From the NCBI GenBank assembly GCA_020650975.1, contig JAIPMN010000279.1, positions 1-64,000 on the forward strand: 64,000 nt of DNA, given 5' to 3'. This document shows positions 59,111-64,000 of the stretch, piece after piece (the stretch's first letter is position 1; every line of letters starts with the position of its first letter). The stretch is from Apostichopus californicus (taxonomy: Eukaryota; Echinodermata; Holothuroidea; Aspidochirotida; Stichopodidae). The notes beneath the pieces are model-generated. The model worked only from the letters and a program-made list of their open reading frames with translations. It was not told the DNA's origin and did no database searches. A program made the position numbers and the translations under genes.

Positions 59111-61320
59111 TATGCAGTTTGGCCAAGCGAAAACAGAAGTTAAGATGCTTAAAACAATTAGTTTGAATTAAAACTTCAATTATGCAAAAGATCTCTTCTT
59201 CAATACTTAGAAATAAAATAGTATATATTACTAGTGGTCTGCAGCCAAAGACTGCAGCTTATCAAGTATGGAGAGAACTAGATAGGTATGACAGCGCCCT
59301 CTGTTGATTTTGGGCGTGGCAGGGGAGCCCTGTTGTGTACTAGTGTCTACTGTGTACACTGAATATTTGTACATTGTGGTAAGACATCTCTCGTTGCTTC
59401 ACCTTATACATGTACTTACAAGTAAACAAGTTGTTACAATTGTGCAATTGTGTTGGAGGTTCATTTATTTTGTATGTATAATCAGTCTAACTCAAAATAT
59501 TATGTTGTTACAAACACCTGGCTGCCCCCATCTACCAATTTATGTTTCCTTTAATTTGATTTTTTTGTTTTCACAAAAGGATCCATGTTTTTTGACTTAC
59601 CTAGTCCTGTTTCACTTTAAGAATTTCATTCCGGAGGCAATATTTTATTTAATTTTGGTTCCAATTCCATCAAGCTTATTTGTCAATTTTTTTCAACTGT
59701 ATCTTCCTTATTTGATTTAAAACTTGACCAGTTAAATAGGTAAGCTGCATTGTTATGGAATTTAAGTATCCAGAAGTAATTATGCATGCTATAAAACATT
59801 TTCACATGATTCTAGTTTTGTCTACACATGACTTCATCCCTACAACATTTTAATTTTTGAGAACTTTTCTACCTTTAATCTGTGAGGAAAACATAGCCAG
59901 TGGTTTGATGGTATTTATCATATCTAGGCTGACAGTTTAATTTGTCTTGTGTGGGTGTGTGTGTGTGTGTGACTGTCTGGAAGAAATTGTTTGCTTGCTG
60001 TTACAGATCCAAAGAGATATGTTACTATTTTTTATTAATAATTACCATCACATGGGAATAAGGTTTATTCTGTGCATCAATGTACAGAATTGCTTATTAC
60101 AATTTCATGGTACATTGCAAACATCTCCATACAAATTAATGCATGTGTTAAATGTTAATAGATTTTCAATACTGAAATAGACTAGTACTGTAGTCAGCAA
60201 TTATGATCAACTATTGAGTGTTAGATAATTACATTGTGCTTTTCCTGTTTCCTGTGCCAGTTCTGATGCAGGTTGACTGCACCACTTTACCCACGACGAT
60301 GTTAAATTGTGTGACAGTTTGCATTTGTCATGGTTAAATTACAGTAGAACGTATTAATCGTGTAAATGCCAAGTAAACTTATTACTACACAGTTAATAAT
60401 ATATGATCTACCAGAAATAACTATACTGAAGTGAACTTTGGTCAATATTAATGATAACATGTTGAATGTTAAGACTGTAGAGTATGGGGAGAACAACAGG
60501 TGTGTGTTCTACAAACTTAGTCATGTGTATATGACCCACAGAGTAAATTTACAGGTACAAAGGTGTCAATTTTTGAGTACATTGCTCTCAAATATAGTAG
60601 ATTGTGAGTGGGAGGAGTTCCATTCTTCATAGTCATTTCAGGATAATAGGCCTGACTTCCTTTCATTGGTATTCTATTTAGTTCTGTTCCTTATAGTCAA
60701 TATAAAACCAATTGTTTTCTCCCCATGACTGTGGTTTCTATAGATATGCTGTATATCAATGTTTGTCATATGCATTGCATATATAACAACTGTGGTAAAG
60801 CTGAATACAGTGTCTCAGTATCTAAATTTGGTCATACATTATGTGATTATGTATCCAATTTTGGTCATACTGTGTCACAACAATGGTAGCTATAGCATAC
60901 GATCTCAAGGGCAGATCCATGGAGCATCCATCCCCTCCCCCACCCCCATCCACCATCTTTTCTTCCACATTTTTTATGTTTGCTGTATAAATTAAGTACA
61001 AAGTTAGTTGTGATCATAACATGTACATTCAGACCAGCTACTGTTTTCTTAGGTTATTATTGATGTCTCTTATTGCAGTTCACTATTCCTGTATTAGTAA
61101 TAGTTGCCTCCACTTTACAGGTAATGTCATCGCGGATCAATCAGGTCACACATCCTGAACCTCTGCATGCTAAGTTCTTCAATAACCATCCTCGTTTCCT
61201 TTTCAGGGATACAGTACACGCTGTACTTTTGATTTATTTAAATCTATGTCACTTTCATTGGCAGAATCATCTCTACTGTGTGAACAAATTAATGTTGAGG
61301 TCACTTTTGTGGGATTGATG
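59111..61320 (+). other. WDR81 last visible intron, no exon seen
   Basis: AT-rich, with a GT microsatellite at 59951-59970. I looked for the remaining WD-repeat exons and found none. Confidence 0.5.
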
Positions 61321-61328
61321 ACGACAAG

Positions 61329-61638
61329 TTGGGAGGCAGGCGCGTAGCCAAGGGGGGGCGAAGGGGGCAGCCGCCCCCCCCCACTTGAGCATATTTTTTT
61401 TTTTTTATTTAATGTTTTTATGATATCGCTAGTATTTTCAAAAGAGCAAATGCTAAGATGCAACATACAAGGCCTGGGAAGTGCCATTTCCAGCGATCTG
61501 GGAGGCATTTTCAGCCAAAATTTTCTTGTACGCTTCGCGCCAACTCATGGTGGCGCTCCGCTTAGATAGTTGCAATGCCGAATCTACAGTTTCGCCCCCC
61601 CCCCTTGGCAAATTCCTGGCTACGCGCCTGGTGGGAGG
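61329..61638. mobile_element. hAT-type MITE
   Basis: The element 61337-61630 (294 bp) has inverted ends CAGGCGCGTAGCCA and TGGCTACGCGCCTG. Flanks TTGGGAGG/GTGGGAGG match at 7 of 8 positions. Internal runs of C and T; no transposase. Confidence 0.85.
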
Positions 61639-62359
61639 GGGGTGGCATTTAAGTTTATATGGTTTCGACCACTAATACACATATATACCCATATTTACCG
61701 AATAGAAATAAATTCTTTGCTGTCTTTTCTTTTCCAAAAATTGTCTGAAATGTCAAAGGTGGTGATTGCTATGCTACCCATCCATCCCCCTCTTCCCACC
61801 CCCAAGTATTGGTGTATTATGTGGTAATTACACCCCTTCCTCACCTCCCTTACCAGTGCATTACCAGATGTTCTCAATAATTGAGCTACATCTAACTAAT
61901 GGTTTATATTTCTTTTTCTTATCGCAAAGTACAAGAACTTCTTAAGCTACCAATTTATCAAACATCTGTTTGGACTGAAAAGCTCATAATTCATTTTTGT
62001 ACTCATGGATCAAATTTATGATCTATATTTACAACACTGTACCATTCTTGCCACTGTGTGCCAGTAATGCCAAAAAAGAACAGAATAATATTGGCAAGAC
62101 CATTGCAATGGCACTTACCTATAAAAAGTTTGACAGATTATAATGGCTGGGAAAAGCTTTTACCAAAACCTAGATATGACAAAATAGAACAGAAAATAAC
62201 TGCTTGAGAAGTAAAGTTAATTTTTTTCTTGTGAACCCACTAGTCCTTTTATGACTTTGGCAAGTCCAAAGGAGTTGAACTGTTCCACCATTTAATTATT
62301 AGTGCCCACTCTGTGTTGTTTTTGTAAAAACAACTGCTGTCGGTTATCTCCAGCCACTG

Positions 62360-63022
62360 GCCTTGTCCAGGGGCGGACTGGGTCTTAAAACCGGCCTGGG
62401 CATTCTTCACGTAGACCAGCCCATTATTCATTGATATGTTACTTACATAGTGATTGCCATCCTGGGGCAGGGGTTTAAGGGGAGGTTTTTTTTTTTAAGT
62501 TAAGGAATGCCTAGATGCAAAATGGTGCTATATTTCTCAATTTTTTAGGTTACAATAATCCGTTAAAAAAGACCCAAATATAATTTTCCAGAAGCAACAC
62601 TTGATTAAACTGAGAAAAGTTAAAAACGTAAACAAAAATAGACAAAAATATATGTTTTAGATTTTATTTCATTTTTCAAGCATTTTGTAACAACATGCTT
62701 GAAAAAAATGGTAAAACCTAAATAAAGTCCATTAGCATGGACGGGTTGCCAATAGCACGTTCATTTGTTACGAACTAAAAGACTAACAAACATGGTGATT
62801 TCATGAGCTGATTCCCACAGTTAAAAATATATTTCTACACAGCCTGTCTGTATTTTATTAACTACTGTGAAAATGGGCTGTAATTTTTACCAGGCTCCCC
62901 GGCCCACCGGGCCTTGCCCAAATGCCTGTGTGGCCAGTCCCCCACTGGCCATGTCTATAGACATGCCCAAATGCCCAAATGCCTGTGTGGCCAGTCCCCC
63001 ACTGGCCATGTCTATAGACATG
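62360..63022. mobile_element. hAT-type element with duplicated 3' end
   Basis: The element 62368-62947 (580 bp) starts CAGGGGCGGACTGGG and ends CCAGTCCCCCACTG. Flanks are GCCTTGTC (62360-62367) and GCCATGTC (62948-62955). Its last 40 or so bases plus the flank are repeated immediately downstream (about 62970-63022), so the end and target flank occur twice. Confidence 0.75.
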
Positions 63023-63029
63023 CCGCTGA

Positions 63030-64000
63030 AGCTTTGGAAATTCATCCTCCTAATCCAAATGTCTTCTGTTTGTTAAACCAAACAGACTCTTGTCTATTCC
63101 TTTATAACATATGCAAGTGTTAGGGAAGGATGTTAATACCCCTACTCACCCCACTTTCACTTTCAAACCTAGCTATAATTCTGATGTAAATATATGTGTT
63201 ACATCATTGCACGTCAAGAACACAGTATTAGTGAATGTTACCGTACATGGCTGTACTGACTGCATGTGCTGAGTACACACAATAATGTGTACACTATGTA
63301 AATTTATTCCCTCTTTGTTTGTAGGCCTCCCAAATTTGGAAGAATTTGGTGGTGTCCTGATGGACTTTGTTGTCATCATCCTGTGATGCTAATCTCATTA
63401 GATCATTTGACAAACAATTCAGTATTTACTTAATTCTTAACAGTCATATGAGTTGGCAGCAAAGCATCCATGCCAACGATTTCAAAGAGGTCTGTTACAA
63501 TTCAGTGATTTAACAGCTTGGTGTTCTTTGGTCTGTTTAGTGGTAGAATCTTTTATACAAATGATCATTATGTTATTCCATTTTTGTTAGTTGTTGCTTT
63601 TGTTAAATAATTGCCTTGTAATACAGCTTGAACCCTTCACTTAATATGGTTTTAGTTAGTGGATTGGATATGGCATCAATGGTTTTTTTCATTACAAAAC
63701 TCAACATGCCAGCACCTTGGTGTCATATGTATCGAGGGTATTATGTATATATATTATGCATTGCTTATTAGCAACAAAACAACAACCTGGCATCTTCTTT
63801 GAATCAATGTACATTGCAGAAATCCCAACAGGAAATTGAATGCAGTTTAGATTGTCTGGGTATATTTGAAATTGTCATATAGAGCACAGAATTACCAAGG
63901 CAATAGTCATTGTAGAGTTCCTGTGTGTAAGTTCATACATTGGTGAACTATGGAACTTGTCACTGAGTATTTATGATAGTATCAATATAGGACATACAAG
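63030..64000 (+). other. Window end, inside the WDR81 intron by inference
   Basis: No exon or element was recognised. Because the WDR81 frame is unfinished at 56397, this is probably still intron. Confidence 0.45.

Noticed and set aside
61079-61200. Candidate further WDR81 exon after TTATTGCAG
   Set aside because: The translation shows no WD-repeat similarity and stops quickly.
63310-63390. Candidate exon after TTTGTTTGTAG
   Set aside because: The frame does not resemble the WDR81 C-terminus and no donor or conserved motif follows.
1-64000. CRISPR array or bacterial operon reading of the tandem repeats
   Set aside because: The units are contiguous without unique spacers, and the genes are intron-rich animal genes.

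Overview
The window is animal nuclear DNA: AT-rich, intron-dense and full of small mobile elements and minisatellites. Intron size, the intronless rhodopsin-type receptor, and TAGGCCTA-type motifs near both gene starts suggest a non-vertebrate deuterostome, most likely an echinoderm such as a sea cucumber. That placement is inference from style; no marker gene fixes it.

Two conserved genes lie head-to-tail on the + strand. BRMS1L (9785-18668) is complete: nine coding exons whose lengths sum to 323 codons plus stop, with every splice phase agreeing. It encodes a subunit of the Sin3-HDAC corepressor. Its fifth intron is an AT-AC intron with a U12-type donor and branch point; all the others are GT-AG. 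WDR81 (27720-56397) is represented by 22 exons and 1838 codons: the N-terminal region, the BEACH domain, a long helical and acidic middle, and the first WD repeats. The last WD-repeat exons lie beyond the right edge. WDR81 acts with WDR91 in endosome maturation, so the two neighbours have no obvious shared pathway.

Left region (1-9.7 kb): a decayed Helitron replicase fragment (- strand), a 30-bp minisatellite, an intact single-exon class A GPCR (- strand, 5471-6472) with a degenerate tandem copy 3' of it, and a long foldback element with 13-bp target duplications. Between the genes (18.7-27.7 kb): a 238-bp tandem duplication, two TTAA-bounded inverted-repeat elements, a probable WDR81 promoter region and a tRNA-derived SINE.

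The WDR81 introns hold the most unusual material. A 27-bp minisatellite begins exactly at the exon 4 splice donor and repeats that donor about 21 times, in frame. Intron 13 carries a 77-bp array that turns into a 224-bp higher-order repeat, and intron 20 a 55-bp array. Introns 16 and 17 each hold a hAT-type MITE with 8-bp target duplications. The final intron holds a decayed LINE, a TTAA element and two more hAT-type elements.

Three insertions at 6.7, 29.1 and 45.5 kb belong to one small retroelement family built around a hammerhead-ribozyme-like motif. Each is flanked by its own target-site duplication (13, 11 and 9 bp). The smallest is only 59 bp, and another sits 18 bp upstream of WDR81 exon 15. 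The multiplied splice donor, this tiny hammerhead-like element and the U12 intron are the observations most worth following up.
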